Shown: positions 24,104 to 35,802, counted from the first letter of the stretch. The stretch is 64,000 nucleotides of DNA from Corallium rubrum (GCA_964035015.1 OZ036011.1:11767394-11831393), one strand, 5' to 3'. Program-made: numbers and translations. The notes: a model not told the origin generated them from the letters alone.

Positions 24104-26793
24104 ATGGAGAAGAAAAGAGAAGCATCTTTTAGTTATAAAAATGTTTCCTTGTTAAAGAAGAGGAGAAGAAATTGCGATGAGCTAACCGATGAATGTTCAT
24201 CTACCATTGAAAACAACACAGATACAACAGGTGAAATATTTCTATGCCATTTTTAAAAATACTTGACAAATCATTTAATACTGTCAGAAAGTCTGTTGTC
24301 ACAGTTTTACTTCGTTTTCTTTTGAGGACTTAGATGTACACTAGTAAGTCCTTTATTAACTGTTATCTTTATTGTTGTTTAGATGAACTACCCAATGATA
24401 CTTTGGCTTCTATATTTTATTTAAAATCTCTATTTCCTCAGAAGATATTTGAAGATTTAACTCCTGCTATAATTTTAAAACATCAAATATATTGTGTTGT
24501 TAAAGACAAAACCTTAGTTGATCGTGAACTGGTAAAGAGCTATGTATATCATTTCTTTTCAAGATTTTTTCCTGACAATTAGTTTGATATTTTAGTAATA
24601 TTTTTCTGTGATAGTTTCAATTCTACTACCCCAAAATAATTTTTTTTTCCAGAATAAACTTTGGAAAGAAAGGAAAGTGCAGTTGTTCAAATTAATTACT
24701 GGGTCTGATGAGTTTGCTGTTGTGTTAACAGATGATTTTGTTGCCCATGTGAGAAAGAAAGCAAAATCCAAAAATTTTGACCTCATAGGTATACTGAGCA
24801 GATAAACGATACTGTATGTAATGTATAATAAAATATCCGCAGACATTTTAACCAGGGTGCATTCCATGTCAACCCCACGCCGAAGATAAGCGACGGGTGT
24901 TCAGGTGCTGCGCCAAGGGAGGTCAAGACGAATGCCGGTGCCAGCACCACGCACTGACTTGTATAGTTGTATGGCTGTATATGTGCGCTGACCGCAGTGT
25001 GATTGTGCACCAACACGACGAGCACTTTTGAAACTCACACCGAAGATCTTCGACGTGACCTACATGGAATGCACCCTGGCATTTTATGCAAAAATATGCA
25101 TTGTATTAACCTCATACCCAGGCTTTTTACTTGGTGCTCGCATTGTATGTGACACATTTGTGTAATTGTCTGACTAACCATGGTCTAACATTGTGAGGAA
25201 ACCCACTGAACAATAATAGACCTTTTCACCAATAGCGGCACCATCTTGAATTCGCAATGCATTATGGTGTATCCAGGGTAACAAGCTCCATTAAACAGGC
25301 GATTGCGTAGTGTTGAGACACAATGTGGTAATTTTTTCTTTATAAATACTTTCGTGGCAACAATATCTAAATATTATAATTGTCATATTGGTAAAAGCAA
25401 CAATTCTCGACGTGTAAGGATAGATTCATGACAAATGTATCCTTACACGTACAAGAATTATTCCTTTTACCAATATGACAATTATTATATTTAGATATTG
25501 TTGCCACAAAAGTATTTATAAAGAAAAAAATACCACATTATGTCTCAACACTACGCAATTGCCCTTTTAATGGAGCTTGCTACCCTGGATACACCATAAT
25601 GCATTGCAAATTCAAGATGGTGCTGCTATTGGTGAAAAGGTCTATTAAGGGTGACCAGCTTGTACTGGTGTCCATGCAAGCAAACTGTAAAGTATGTAAA
25701 GGACTTGCATGGAAATTAGGAAAGCTGGACTCAGGAGCTAATCGTCCTTACTTGCATCTGAATAGCTGAATTACTGTGATTATTATTTTTAGAGAATTTT
25801 TTGGTGAACATACTGCCAGAATGTGTGGATGTCAGTGTTAGTAAACAAACTCTTGTTCATAAACATCAATATACGGAAAAAGAAATTACGTAAGTTAAGG
25901 ATACATCAATACAAGGAATAATTGTTTACAAGATGAAATGTGACCTACTGTATTACACTGCAGTTAATTATTGTCTGAAAATATTTTAGTATTTTAGTTA
26001 ATAATGGCTTGCTGCAGTGCCGTGATGTTGGAAGTTGGTGGCTTGGTATACCTGGAGCAGGAGTGTTTATGAAACATTTTACAAAAGGAAGGCAAAGTAT
26101 TTTACGAATGGTTAGAAAAAGGAAGTTCAAAGAAATACTGCAACAAGTAAGCCCAGGATTTTGTACAAAATCTCAGCAAAGAGGGCACCACATTTTATGC
26201 AGGAAAAATAATTTGCCTTGGGTTGAGAAAAATTATCAAATGTTAATCTGACTGCAGATGATTCAGTTATAATAAATGTAAATGACTATATAAATAAGTT
26301 TTGTGGAAACACCACATAAAATATTTCTTTGCTAAGCTTTTGGCCTGTTGACTCAGGCTTTCATTGCTCTGATGAAGGCCTGAGTCAACAGGCAGAAAGC
26401 TTAGCAAAGAAATATTTTATGTGGTGTTTCCACAAAACTTATTTATATTACATTATCACCATGAATTGATACTTGTGTTCATGGTCATTATCTGCTTTGC
26501 ATTATCTGCTTTATCTTGTGTTCTGATGATTTTCATTTTCAACTAGGATTTAGAGAAATGCAAAATGCCCTCAAGACTTGGAATGCTTTATCATATTTAT
26601 GATATAATAGGAGCTGAGTTTGTTCAAAGGTGGGCAGTTTTTATAAATTAAATCCCCAATGTTTAAGATGATTTAAAATCTAACACATGTGACCATGTGT
26701 CCGAAAGATTAATACTGTGAGTCACATGATCAAATTGAATCTTTTAACAGTATTGAGACAACATCTGGTCCATTATTAAGATTAGCAACGTGA
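24104..26793 (+). CDS. STK19: STK19, winged-helix DNA-repair factor (complete)
   Basis: Seven exons: 24104-24230, 24383-24531, 24653-24788, 25793-25889, 25990-26146, 26547-26629, 26751-26793, all GT-AG and in phase, 263 aa (human about 254). Matches the STK19 family along its length: LPNDTLASIFYLKSLFPQK, KHQIYCVVKDKTLVDREL, the WKERKVQLFKL block, VSVSKQTL, LLQCRDVGSWWLGIPGAG, FTKGRQSILRMVRKRKFKE, LGMLYHIYDIIGAEFVQ and the terminal TTSGPLLRLAT. Despite its name the protein has no kinase motifs. It is now understood as a nuclear winged-helix protein acting in transcription-coupled repair (literature knowledge). A basic stretch KKRRRN in exon 1 could be a nuclear signal. Introns hold three foldback elements. 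Confidence 0.95.
24852..25079. mobile_element. hAT-type MITE, 228 bp
   Basis: Inverted ends CCAGGGTGCATTCCATGT, flanked by an 8-bp duplication with one mismatch (CATTTTAA / CATTTTAT). Eight-bp duplications and CAGGG ends are typical of hAT. It sits in STK19 intron 3. Confidence 0.82.
25215..25646. mobile_element. Foldback element, 432 bp
   Basis: Almost the whole element is one inverted repeat: arms start AATAGACCTTTTCACCAATA and continue about 200 bp with few mismatches, leaving a short centre around 25420-25440. It lies in STK19 intron 3. The target duplication is unclear. Confidence 0.85.
26287..26449. mobile_element. Foldback element, family shared with 48474-48594
   Basis: Arms TATATAAATAAGTTTTGTGG and CACCACATAAAATATTTCTT fold back. 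The centre holds CTGATGAAGGCCTGAGTCAA, CAGGC and AGAAAGC, a core related to the CTGANGA...GAAAC repeats. It lies in STK19 intron 5. Confidence 0.85.
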
Positions 26794-27731
26794 TGGTCGT
26801 AATGGCAACAAACTCAGAAGCTTATTCAATATTGGTAAGCATTATTTCTCTTTTATAAAATCCATATCTTATTAGGTATAATTCTTACAGACTGATAGTC
26901 TGCTGCAAACAGTGCAGATTCAAGGTCATGTGACCAGTGATACAGGTACAAACTTGTGCGTCTGATCTCGGCAACGAAAATAGTCATTGGCAACTTTCTC
27001 CAGAATGCGTCAACTGAGAGAAACGTTTCTCTCTGACGAAGGGCCTTCGCTCTAAACGTTAGACGTATACGTTCCCTGTTTCTGTAGTATATCCAACCCT
27101 TCACTCGAAACGTTAGACTTCTTTACTATATTCCAAGCTCGTACCAGTCGCAGTGTTAACTCCAGTATCGACCCTGGAAGTATGAGGTTTGTGGCCAATC
27201 AGTTAGACACGACTGCGTGTTACGCCACGTGTTAGTTTGGCATTGAAAGTGCGCAAGAGAAATTGTCTCGTGTAAGATAACCAAATGATCAATCTGATAA
27301 GGGATTTTAACATTAGCATTGCTCATCAAACTCGTGTGTAAACTAATCACCACCTGCCGGACTGGTATTTACACCAAGTTGTTTTCACCCTCGGTGTCTG
27401 CGAGGTGTGTCGCAAGAAAATGGCAAGACAAGTTACATGACAAAGTGTTTTGCGTAACATTACATAAAACACCTGATAGACGGTGAAATTTTTAATGCAA
27501 CCATCATATCGTTTGTCATTTGTATTTTTTCTCTTGTCAGGAGTGGCGCCACATGTTGTTAATTATGGTTGTTGTGAACATCTTGAAGATCAGTCGATAA
27601 TCATTCGCGCGTCTCGTGAGTCATCGAGTACTTGTAATTAATTCAAAGGAGACCCCGACGGGCGACATCTGGTATATTGTATTACTGCGACGTGACTGCT
27701 ACTTTGTGTCAACCTGAACTTGCCAAGAAGT
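26794..27731. other. STK19-GPCR spacer
   Basis: 938 bp with no convincing gene. It contains a copy of the CTGACGA...GAAAC dispersed repeat at about 27027-27130 and the 5' flank of the GPCR. The rest is unremarkable. Confidence 0.6.
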
Positions 27732-28766
27732 ATGAACAACGCAACTAAACATGTTAGAGTCGACCATTTTTTCCATACGACATCAGGAAAAGCTGTTGCG
27801 AGTGTATTCTTGGGTCTTGTAATCGTGTTCACAGCTTGTGGTAATGGTTTGGTGTTATGGGCTCTCAAGCGTTTTAGTTCTTTACGAAAACCTGGTCATA
27901 TTTACCTAGGTGGACTGGCTTTAGCAGATTGCTGTATGATTGTTCCTCTTTTGTTAAAAATGGCGAACACTTTGAACAAAAATACGTCAGTTTGTGTTGC
28001 TCAGGGTATTAGCGAGCTGGTCGTTGTTTGCTGCATCAGTCTTCATTTGGGTTGTATTAGTATTGAACGGTTTGTCAGCATTAAGTTTGCTCTGCGTTAT
28101 GACGCTCTTGTAACCAAGCGGAAAGTATATACGTCGATTATTATATTATGGATTGTAACTCTCCTAACAGCTTTCGTTATTCCTGTCATTATCAGCGAAA
28201 TTAGTTTCAGTTCAACTCACTTTGAAAATTTGGCTGATGGAATTGTAACGTTATGTTCAACAAATGTGAAACACCGAATGTCAGAACTACCAAAGAATGT
28301 GTTTGCATATGCTGTATTCATGTTAGTGGTTTTCTTTTGTCTTCCTTGTATAACTATTGTTGTCTCTTACACTTATATCTTGGTCGCATCATTTCGCCAA
28401 AGACAGAAAATTATCAAAATCGCCTCGCATGACGTATCAAGATGGAACGCGGTTCTTAAAAGACTTGTGGACGAATTCAAAGCAGCTAAGACAGTGTTCA
28501 TAATTCAAGCTTTATTCATTCTTACATATTTTCCTTATTTTACTGTCGCACTTATAAGAGTGGAAGAGAATGACGATAAGGAAAACAGGTTGTTTATTAT
28601 TTCTAAGACTCTTTCCTTACTCACAGCTCTCACAAGTTGTTTAAATCCTTTTATTTACGTCTGGGGAAATGAACAGTTTAAGATTGCCTTTAAAAAACTA
28701 CTCAAAAGACATGTTGACGTTGGATCAAACCAAAATACAAGTCAGAATGGATCACAAATAAACTGA
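27732..28766 (+). CDS. Class A (rhodopsin-like) G-protein-coupled receptor, single exon
   Basis: 344 aa, seven hydrophobic segments and no intron. Start chosen at the first ATG of the frame, followed by a short N-terminus with an N-glycosylation site (NNAT). Motifs: GNGLVLW in TM1; LALADC in TM2; a Cys after TM2 (SVCVAQ) and one in loop 2 (TLCST) that could form the usual disulfide; SIERF at the end of TM3 in place of DRY; TM6 FIIQALFILTYFPYF, without the usual CWxP; TM7 LNPFIYVWGNEQF (NPxxY present). The third inner loop is basic. The ligand cannot be told from sequence; aminergic, peptide and orphan cnidarian-expanded receptors are all possible. Coupling to the nearby G-alpha is not implied. 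Confidence 0.92.
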   Translation: MNNATKHVRVDHFFHTTSGKAVASVFLGLVIVFTACGNGLVLWALKRFSSLRKPGHIYLGGLALADCCMIVPLLLKMANTLNKNTSVCVAQGISELVVVCCISLHLGCISIERFVSIKFALRYDALVTKRKVYTSIIILWIVTLLTAFVIPVIISEISFSSTHFENLADGIVTLCSTNVKHRMSELPKNVFAYAVFMLVVFFCLPCITIVVSYTYILVASFRQRQKIIKIASHDVSRWNAVLKRLVDEFKAAKTVFIIQALFILTYFPYFTVALIRVEENDDKENRLFIISKTLSLLTALTSCLNPFIYVWGNEQFKIAFKKLLKRHVDVGSNQNTSQNGSQIN

Positions 28767-28894
28767 ATGAAAGTGGAACACAGTAGAGTCGGCTGCATGC
28801 TTACGTGGCGATGGAATGAAATTTAGGGCCAATAATAACAGGGAATACTATTCAGATTATACTGAAAAGATTATCTTACTATATTAGATATAAC

Positions 28895-29115
28895 AATCGA
28901 AATATGGTATAGTAGGTTAATACTGCCGAAACAGAGAACATAAGTGGTCTAACGTTTCGAGCGAAGGCCCTTCGTCAGAGAAAACGTGACGAAGGCCGTT
29001 TTTCTCTGACGAAGGGCCTTCGCTCGAAACGTTAGACCACTTACGTTCTCTGTTTCGGCAGTATTAACCTACTATACCATGTTTCGATTGTTGTTTCAAC
29101 ACTGCCTCACTACTT
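28895..29115. repeat. Head-to-head pair of the CTGACGA...GAAAC repeat
   Basis: Two copies in opposite orientation form an inverted repeat. The right copy runs from about 29004 through GAAACGTTAGACC, TTCTCTGTTTCGGCAGTATT and ACACTGCC; the left is its complement from about 28980 back to 28917. Confidence 0.85.
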
Positions 29116-31334
29116 TTACTACTTATATTAGATATAGTTTAATACTAAATTTCAAGTGGCAGAGTCGAAGGCATATTAAAGACATACGAAAGCATATTAA
29201 GACAGCGAGAACATGACTACATATAAAGACTGAAAAGCAATCATATAAGCGTTAGGATAAAGAAACTCAAATAATGACTTCTATCATAGTGTAGTAATAT
29301 ATTTGAATATATATATATAGTTACGGAACTAATTGCTAAATAATTGCACGACTTACTAACAAAGGAAACAATAATCTTCTCGAGCAATTAATGTTGTTGT
29401 GAAGACGTTTTCTGTCATTTATGCATGTTACGTATTAAAGTAATGCCTGTGTTTTAAATCTATAATAGTAACTATAGTGATCGTATTTACGCGTACAATC
29501 ATCTACGATGATTTAACATGAAGAACAGTTTGTGCCAATTTACAACAGGTGAAATGTTTAGTATATTCTTGACAGCATGAATAGATTCAATATTTATTTA
29601 TAATTAATAATTCATTATACTATTGGCTGCATAATGTCGTAATTCATTATACTATTGACGGCTGTAGCCTGCGAGCAGTAGGGACTTAAGAAAACACAGC
29701 GACAACGACTACGGCAACGTGTTTGAACAATAGAATTTTATGTCATATACAAAGAACTTTTGCAAATGACGGTCCCAAGAGTAATTTTCATGCCGTCGTG
29801 ACTGTTGACAACGTAGAAAAAGCATTTTTACGTTGTAAAGACAACACAGAACCTGAATCACTACAGAAGCCTTGGAAAAGCTTAACCTTACTCTCGCGAC
29901 TAGCATAGATTGAACAAGTGTATCGCTTCAAGAATTTAAGAACAAGGCAAGTCCGTGCGATAATGTATCTTGAAATTTGAATGTATAAATGCACCGTAGC
30001 CGTAGTGCGAGGGCGGGAGAAATACCTTTCTGATTGGTTGTCGCGCGTGCTCTCTATTTCAAGTGGAGCATGGGCGGAAATTCTGGAATATATTTTCGGG
30101 ACGAAAAAAGGAAAAACACTTCATGTAGTAATCTCATGCAGTAAGGCGCGCAGGAAAGTATTGAGAGCACATCAGGTATAATAGTGACCAAACATACACA
30201 GTGACAATATGATCTCTCGAGGAGCACAAGTTTATCAGTTATCCACTGTTATGTGTTATCCTCGTAAAATAAAGTTTATCTATCTATCTCTGTCCAAGTG
30301 ACGTACGTAAGTCAGGGGCAAAAATTGAATTGACGACAGGTGCATGCATGTTTATAGCAGTGTCGTGCAACATTCTACAATTACTGTACTGAAGTTAAAG
30401 ATCTTCAGCAGTATAAAGCAGAGCTGTATGATTGAGCCCTTCAGATGAAATCATTGACGTTTCAAAAACAGCCCTTCGTCATAAGCTGTTCACATTTTAG
30501 TTTGATTAAGTGTCCCTGTACCGAAACATTGTATGCAGTATTTCGTTGCAAGAAGTCATCACAACACTTTCTACGCAGCATTATACCGCTCTTTTACACT
30601 CATTCAAAGATATATGTCAGTGTATATGAAATAGATTCAGTTTACATGAACGAAAGTGCCCACGACGTGCGTGGTATATCTAAGAAATAATTTACCAAAA
30701 CGAAACCTGGATTATTGTTTTATAAAGATAAGTATCGCTACAAATACAGAGAATCGATCTGAATTTATTTGACACTGCCTCGGCGTTGCCTTTGGCGTAA
30801 ATAGTTCATTTGCAAGCATGAAGAAAAACATATCCACCACAAAACTCTATAAGCGCCACTCTGATTCGTTCAATTATATAGTATCTTGTTCACCTCTTAT
30901 GCGTCATTGGAAACATATTTTGACCAATGCACAATATATTATCATTCTGTTGTTTTTTTCTGCAGTAGAGAATAAAATAGTAAGCCAAGTAGTACTACCT
31001 TAATTTATTACCAGGATATAAGTATAATCGAATTACTTAAACAATAACATTATTTAGTATGTAAATAAGATAAGTAGTATGTTGCACAACCTCAGTGCTG
31101 ACCAATTATGACCACTCAGATTACTTTGCGTCGTTTATTCTTTTTACTTGCAAGAAGACTGCTCGTCATCCATTGGTGAGAAGAATATTCTAAAAACCGA
31201 AAAAGTACACTCTCTTTTTTGTGCTAAATAGTTATAGAGGCGCGAGAGTCAATTATGGTCTTCACACTGGAATCATTAAGACGTGAGTTGTGAACAGATT
31301 ATATATCAAACTAGAACAACGCAATAGTTTATAC
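29116..31334. other. Intergenic stretch
   Basis: 2.2 kb with stops in all frames and no recognised protein. A weak relative of the CTGA...GAAAC repeat lies at about 30430-30490. Nothing else supported. Confidence 0.5.
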
Positions 31335-31920
31335 CAGGGCGTTTATATAGGGGGCGGTGAAACGGCAATGGGCGCGCTGATCGATGTGTGATGCAGAGGA
31401 CTGGTAACAAGCCCCCTGTCACCATAGCGACGAACGCTAAGCCAGGGAAAGTCCAAAATATGGCGGGTAAAATACGCTTGATGTTGGAAGTCTGTGAGTT
31501 GAGTTTAGAAGAGGACGTGGATGAAATTGCCGAACCATACGATATATCAGTGGATTCAGCTAATATATTCTCTGGTGTTACTCCAAAAAGTCGGAGTCGT
31601 TGCTGAAACATGAACAAATATGTTGCTGAAAAATATGAACCGTATCGTTGCTTTCGCAAGAGAAATGACGCAAGAAGTCTTTGGAAATCTTTGTTTGTGC
31701 ACGTTATCATTCGGCCATGTTCGATAGAAGACAACATCTTGCATTGAATTTCAGCTGGTAGGTCATCTTTCCAATTGAATATCAAGAAATAATCAACTCC
31801 AATTTGCATTTTCTCAATGAAACCTAACAAGAAGTCATCTTGGCTATCTGATGACAAAATTACAAGGTGTGGACGACAGTTTATCACATAATGCGCTCGG
31901 CATGCGTCCCAGCAAGTCGT
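31306..31920 (-). CDS. Unrecognised ORF carried in a hAT element
   Basis: Open frame of about 204 codons, without a good ATG at its upstream end (TAA at about 31922). It reads ...WDACRAHYVINCRPHLVIL, then SSDSQDDFLLGFIEKM, DYFLIFNWKDDLP and QRLRLFGVTPENILAES, then a Ser-rich stretch; its last residues run through the terminal repeat and out of the element. The first 120 residues have protein-like composition, but I cannot place them in a family, and nothing resembles a hAT transposase. A shorter plus-strand frame at about 31388-31606 overlaps it, and either strand could be the coding one. Confidence 0.3.
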   Translation of the reverse strand, partial: TTCWDACRAHYVINCRPHLVILSSDSQDDFLLGFIEKMQIGVDYFLIFNWKDDLPAEIQCKMLSSIEHGRMITCTNKDFQRLLASFLLRKQRYGSYFSATYLFMFQQRLRLFGVTPENILAESTDISYGSAISSTSSSKLNSQTSNIKRILPAIFWTFPGLAFVAMVTGGLLPVLCITHRSARPLPFHRPLYKRPGINYCVVLV

Positions 31921-32556
31921 ATTTTAATAAATTGACCGGAGAGTAGAATTTGTTTACAGCTTACAGTTATTCTAATCTAATGCTTCAAAAACCCGATAAA
32001 GTTATTGATATAATTACTAAGAATCGTAACATGGCAAAACTATAAGTTTTGTTTACTTCTCTTGCAGCAATTGAGGAACTAAACAGGCAAGAGTTAAACC
32101 ATAAAAATACCTATCATCCGAACGCTATATCTCCAAATAATCAACTCTGATTTTTATGAAAACTTTAAGATATAACCACACTATTATAATCTTCAACATA
32201 CTTGAATTCCTAGGCGTGGACGACCTGTTAACATGCTCAAATCTTGTAATGAAATTTTCCCTCAATAGAAGTCATCAAAAAATCGAGTCATTATCCATAT
32301 TAACTCCTTTATAGTACAACTTTTTACGCCAAACAAATATTCATACATTAAACGAATAAGTACTTCGTCGGTACATTGCAAAAGGTTCCTCCGAAATTAC
32401 ATAGTTAAAGAAAAAACAGTGAGAATATCACAGTGCCCAAAAATCCACTTTTGATCAACTTTTGCTCAGAAGCACGCTCGTGCCAGTCCTTTTGTGCATC
32501 ACACATCGATCAGCGCGATATGAGCGCGTTGCACCGCCCCGTATATAAGCGCCCTG
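31335..32556. mobile_element. hAT-superfamily element, 1222 bp
   Basis: Perfect 8-bp duplication GTTTATAC (31327-31334 and 32557-32564) flanks inverted ends CAGGGCGYTTATATAS and on, about 75-85 bp long with mismatches and small indels. Both the CAGGG terminus and the duplication length are hAT hallmarks. It carries no recognisable transposase, only the ORF at 31306-31920, so it is non-autonomous. Confidence 0.92.
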
Positions 32557-32908
32557 GTTTATACAGTTGACGTCGTGAACAAACGTTTAATGTACCTTCT
32601 CTGAAGAAGGCAGTCTGAGGTCACTGACCAAAAGCTCAGAACTTTTAAATAAACAGATGTTAACCCACAAATATGAATTTTAATTATTTATAAAAGTTGT
32701 TCAAAACACTGCTGTTCATATTTTAAACATTAGTTCAACCACTCGCTATAATCCAGACTGCACCTCTATCCTGTAAGCTAGAGCAATTATTCTCAGTCTA
32801 TTAATTCTCGCCCCGAAATGAAAATAGGAAACTGCTAACTGCCATCTTTAGCTACATTAAGACACTTAAGAGTTAAGCCATGTACTAAGATACATAATCA
32901 TAATGTAC

Positions 32909-33667
32909 TCACATGTGTGAACCAGAGAGCTGCCTCAGCTTTCGTCTTTCAATATTTCTGCAATATCTGAATAGAAATGTAGCAATTAGTTAACTTGGGC
33001 TTAATTTAACATAATTAGGCTTAATTTGATTTAATTAAGTTTAATTTTACATAATTAGCCTTAACTCTTTCCTGTCTGAATCGGTCTTTAGTATTTTATT
33101 CTGACTAACGCAGACGATTTTATTCACCTCTGTCCTCTGGGGAAGCCCTCGGACAAGAATGAGTTAATTTGACTTAATTAGGCTTAATTAGACATAATTA
33201 CGCCCAATTTGACTTAATTAGACATAATTACACCTATAATTTGACTTAATTAGACATAATTACGCCTATAATTTGACTTAATGTGACATAATTACGCCCA
33301 AGTTGCCTTAATTAGACATAATTAAGCCTAATTTGACTTAAGCAACATTAAAATATATAGAAACTAAAACCATGCATACCTAATTTTCAAGTAATATTTT
33401 ATGAGAGTTATAACGCCCCCTGTAAGAATAATGAGAAATGCCAGTAAGATCCACCAGATAACGCCTGTTTCACATAACCAAACAACATCATTATGGCTTT
33501 CAACCGACAAAGATGATGTCCTACAATCTTGGTTGGGACAAAATGGCGGTGGAAGAATGGTCTGCGATATAGAGGACCTCCAGGGAAACAGCGAAAGTTT
33601 CCCTGAAATTCCTCCTGATGAAACGACGTCGTAATTGTCGTCGGACATTTTTGAAGACTCTTCTTAT
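32909..33667 (-). CDS. Small single-pass membrane protein, 105 aa, family unknown
   Basis: Two coding exons: ATG at 33648 to 33380, then 32957 to the TGA at 32909. GT-AG, phase matches. The first exon also has 19 bp of leader after an acceptor at 33668, so a non-coding first exon is expected upstream. The protein has an acidic start (MSDDNYD), a PPPFCPNQDC motif, then DVVWLCETGVIWWILLAFLI continuing into one TM helix (about residues 58-83), and a basic tail (IERRKLRQL). The tail suggests a cytosolic C-terminus. I do not recognise the family. The intron contains a 27-bp minisatellite. Support is from splice signals and composition only. Confidence 0.5.
32998..33345. repeat. AT-rich 27-bp minisatellite
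   Basis: Imperfect copies of TTTGACTTAATTAGACATAA plus TTACGCC, interrupted by the TTAA element at 33061-33167, inside the intron of the small membrane protein. Confidence 0.85.
33061..33167 (+). mobile_element. 100-bp TTAA element, single copy
   Basis: Same family as 12696-12907. It is inserted at a TTAA in the minisatellite and has an 8-bp internal duplication (CTCTGTCCTCTGG). Confidence 0.85.
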
Positions 33668-34409
33668 CTGAAGTGTTAAGAAAACAATGAATATAAAGAT
33701 TAATAGGCAAAACATGCAGATACTATACAGTCAGTTCACTGTAAAGAGCTCGCTATACTCCAATGAAATCCTCGCTACTACTAGCTATCACCACTAACAC
33801 CGTGACAGTCTTTCTCATAACCAGACACTAATCCATAGACATACAACTACTGATACTCCTAGGTTCAAACAACTTGGTCAGTTTATAACAATATTTCTCA
33901 GCACTGAACAACTTTCAGAAACATTAACGTCAGTCTCCACCACCACAAGCCACTATACACCATATTCTGAGACAAACTATACCATCACCCAATAACTGCA
34001 TGTAGTACTGGTAATACGCTCGGTTAAGCCATTTAAACCATTTATCTTTAATGAAGTTGTGTTGTTTAGTTAGCTATATATGACCATGAAGAGCAGTGTA
34101 CGTTGAATTAGTTGATTTCAACAAACTAACTTACAATGCTGGAGAACTGGGTGTTTTAGTTAAGCTCGTTTGTAAATAAACTGGTACAAGCCTGCACTTC
34201 AACTTCTCGTACGATTGTTATCACTTTACTTTTGTATAAAACCACCACACACAGTTCTTCTCAACGTCGTGGCTTCAACATATGCCGAGATCTGACCAGT
34301 TTTACTAATTATATGCATGAAGGAGCCGAGGGAAGTAGTTACAAAAGCCTCAAGGGAAATACACGCATTTAACTTTTCACGCTTAAAATTATTTCTTTTG
34401 TTCTCACAG

Positions 34410-34652
34410 TTGTTTTTACCACAGAATAAAGACTATACAGAAGGGCCACTCGGGTCGGAACCTTTGAAGTTTTTGTCTCCGCGCATGTCGCATTACGCAT
34501 GTTGCTCAGCCAGTAAACTGCATGTTCTGGCCAATAAGCACGCTGAACTGGCTGTCCTAGCCAGTAAACTGCATATTTTTGCATAAAAATACGAGGACAC
34601 GTTGTACCGCTACTTAGCCCTTCTGTATAGTCTTTATTCTGTGGTTTTTACT
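34410..34652. mobile_element. Foldback element, about 240 bp
   Basis: Arms GTTTTTACCACAGAATAAAG plus ACTATACAGAAGGGC and their complement near 34616-34651. The centre contains two direct copies of CAGCCAGTAAACTGCAT-like sequence. Confidence 0.8.
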
Positions 34653-34700
34653 TTATTCTGTAATTTATTCTTGTGTTCTTGGCATCCAATATATTGGACA

Positions 34701-34818
34701 CTGAGACCCCGTTTACACTAGAGCAAAAGTATCCGGATTCACATTGTTTTTCATGCTCATGGGAATAAAAAACAATGTGAATCCGGATAGTTTTGCTCTA
34801 GTGTAGACGGGGTCTCAG
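34701..34818. mobile_element. Foldback MITE A, 118 bp
   Basis: Near-perfect palindrome: CTGAGACCCCGTTTACACTA, then GAGCAAAAGTATCCGGATTC, and their complement. It overlaps by 3 bp with the next element. Confidence 0.88.
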
Positions 34819-34996
34819 ACCTCGTTTACACGATGCCGGTGCAGTTTGAAAGCGGAACAAAATCATGCCGTTTAGGCCTTGCGTTTACACGATACCGGCA
34901 CAAAAATAACATGAAATGTTACATATGCTGTATTTGCATACCGGCATGATTTTGTTCCGTTTTCAAATTGTACCCGCATCGTGTAAACGGGGTCTG
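34816..34996. mobile_element. Foldback MITE B, 181 bp
   Basis: Inverted arms CAGACCTCGTTTACACGATG with CCGGTGCAGTTTGAAAGCGG inside. Its outer 16 bp match those of MITE A (GACCYCGTTTACAC) but the inner arms differ. The two sit back to back. Confidence 0.85.
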
Positions 34997-35589
34997 AGCG
35001 TTAAAGGGTGAAATATATTTTTGGTTTTTTTTAGTGAAATACACCCGTGAGAATTTATGGTGCTATAATCGGACTATAATTGTTTTCCATATTAACAATG
35101 CCGTCCTTCAGAAGAAAATTGACCACAAATTGAACTATCAAATTGCTAATAATTCAGTACAAGTATGACAAGTTGACTATAAGCTGCTTCCTTTTCTGAA
35201 AATGTTGTAAGGTTAAGCAGCCAAAAAAACATGCAATGACTGACAGCCTTGCACGTTCCAAATACGGGTAATAGGGTCAGGATCACCCGCTTAGGAGGGG
35301 GAGGGTACCGAATTACGCGTAAATTTGTGTTTCTCTCATGCGCCGATTCAGCGCATTCTCCGGAGGAGATTCATTATAATAATGAAATGTTATTTTGCAC
35401 TTGTATTCGTCATAATCATGAATTTTAAATGAAACCTCACCCCCACACCCCAACCTCCCGGAAACCCTAAACCTAACCACAACCCCCCGGTGGTCGCAAA
35501 CCTAACCACAACCCTCCGGAAAAAAAGTCCCACCTCTCAGACCCCGACCACAACACCCCTACTGGTTTTTTAGTTATATGCAATTTAGT

Positions 35590-35802
35590 TTAACTCATTC
35601 CTGTCCGGGGGCTTCCCCAGAGGTGAATAAAATCGTCTGGCGTTAGCCAGAATAAAATACCAAAGACCAATTCGGACAAGAAAGAGTTAAAGACACAGTT
35701 TCTAACTCATTCCTGTCCGGGGGCTTCCCCAGAGGTGAATAAAATCGTCTGGCGTTAGCCCGAATAAAATACCAAAGACCAATTCGGACAAGAAAGAGTT
35801 AA
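35590..35802 (-). mobile_element. Paired 100-bp TTAA elements
   Basis: Two direct copies (35590-35690 and 35703-35802) in reverse orientation to 12696-12907, separated by 12 bp. The spacer resembles the 12796-12806 spacer once reversed (AAACTRTSTCT). Confidence 0.88.

Noticed and set aside
29709-30181. Short frames on both strands around 29700-30200
   Set aside because: Overlapping frames of similar size in all directions, typical of stop-poor non-coding DNA.
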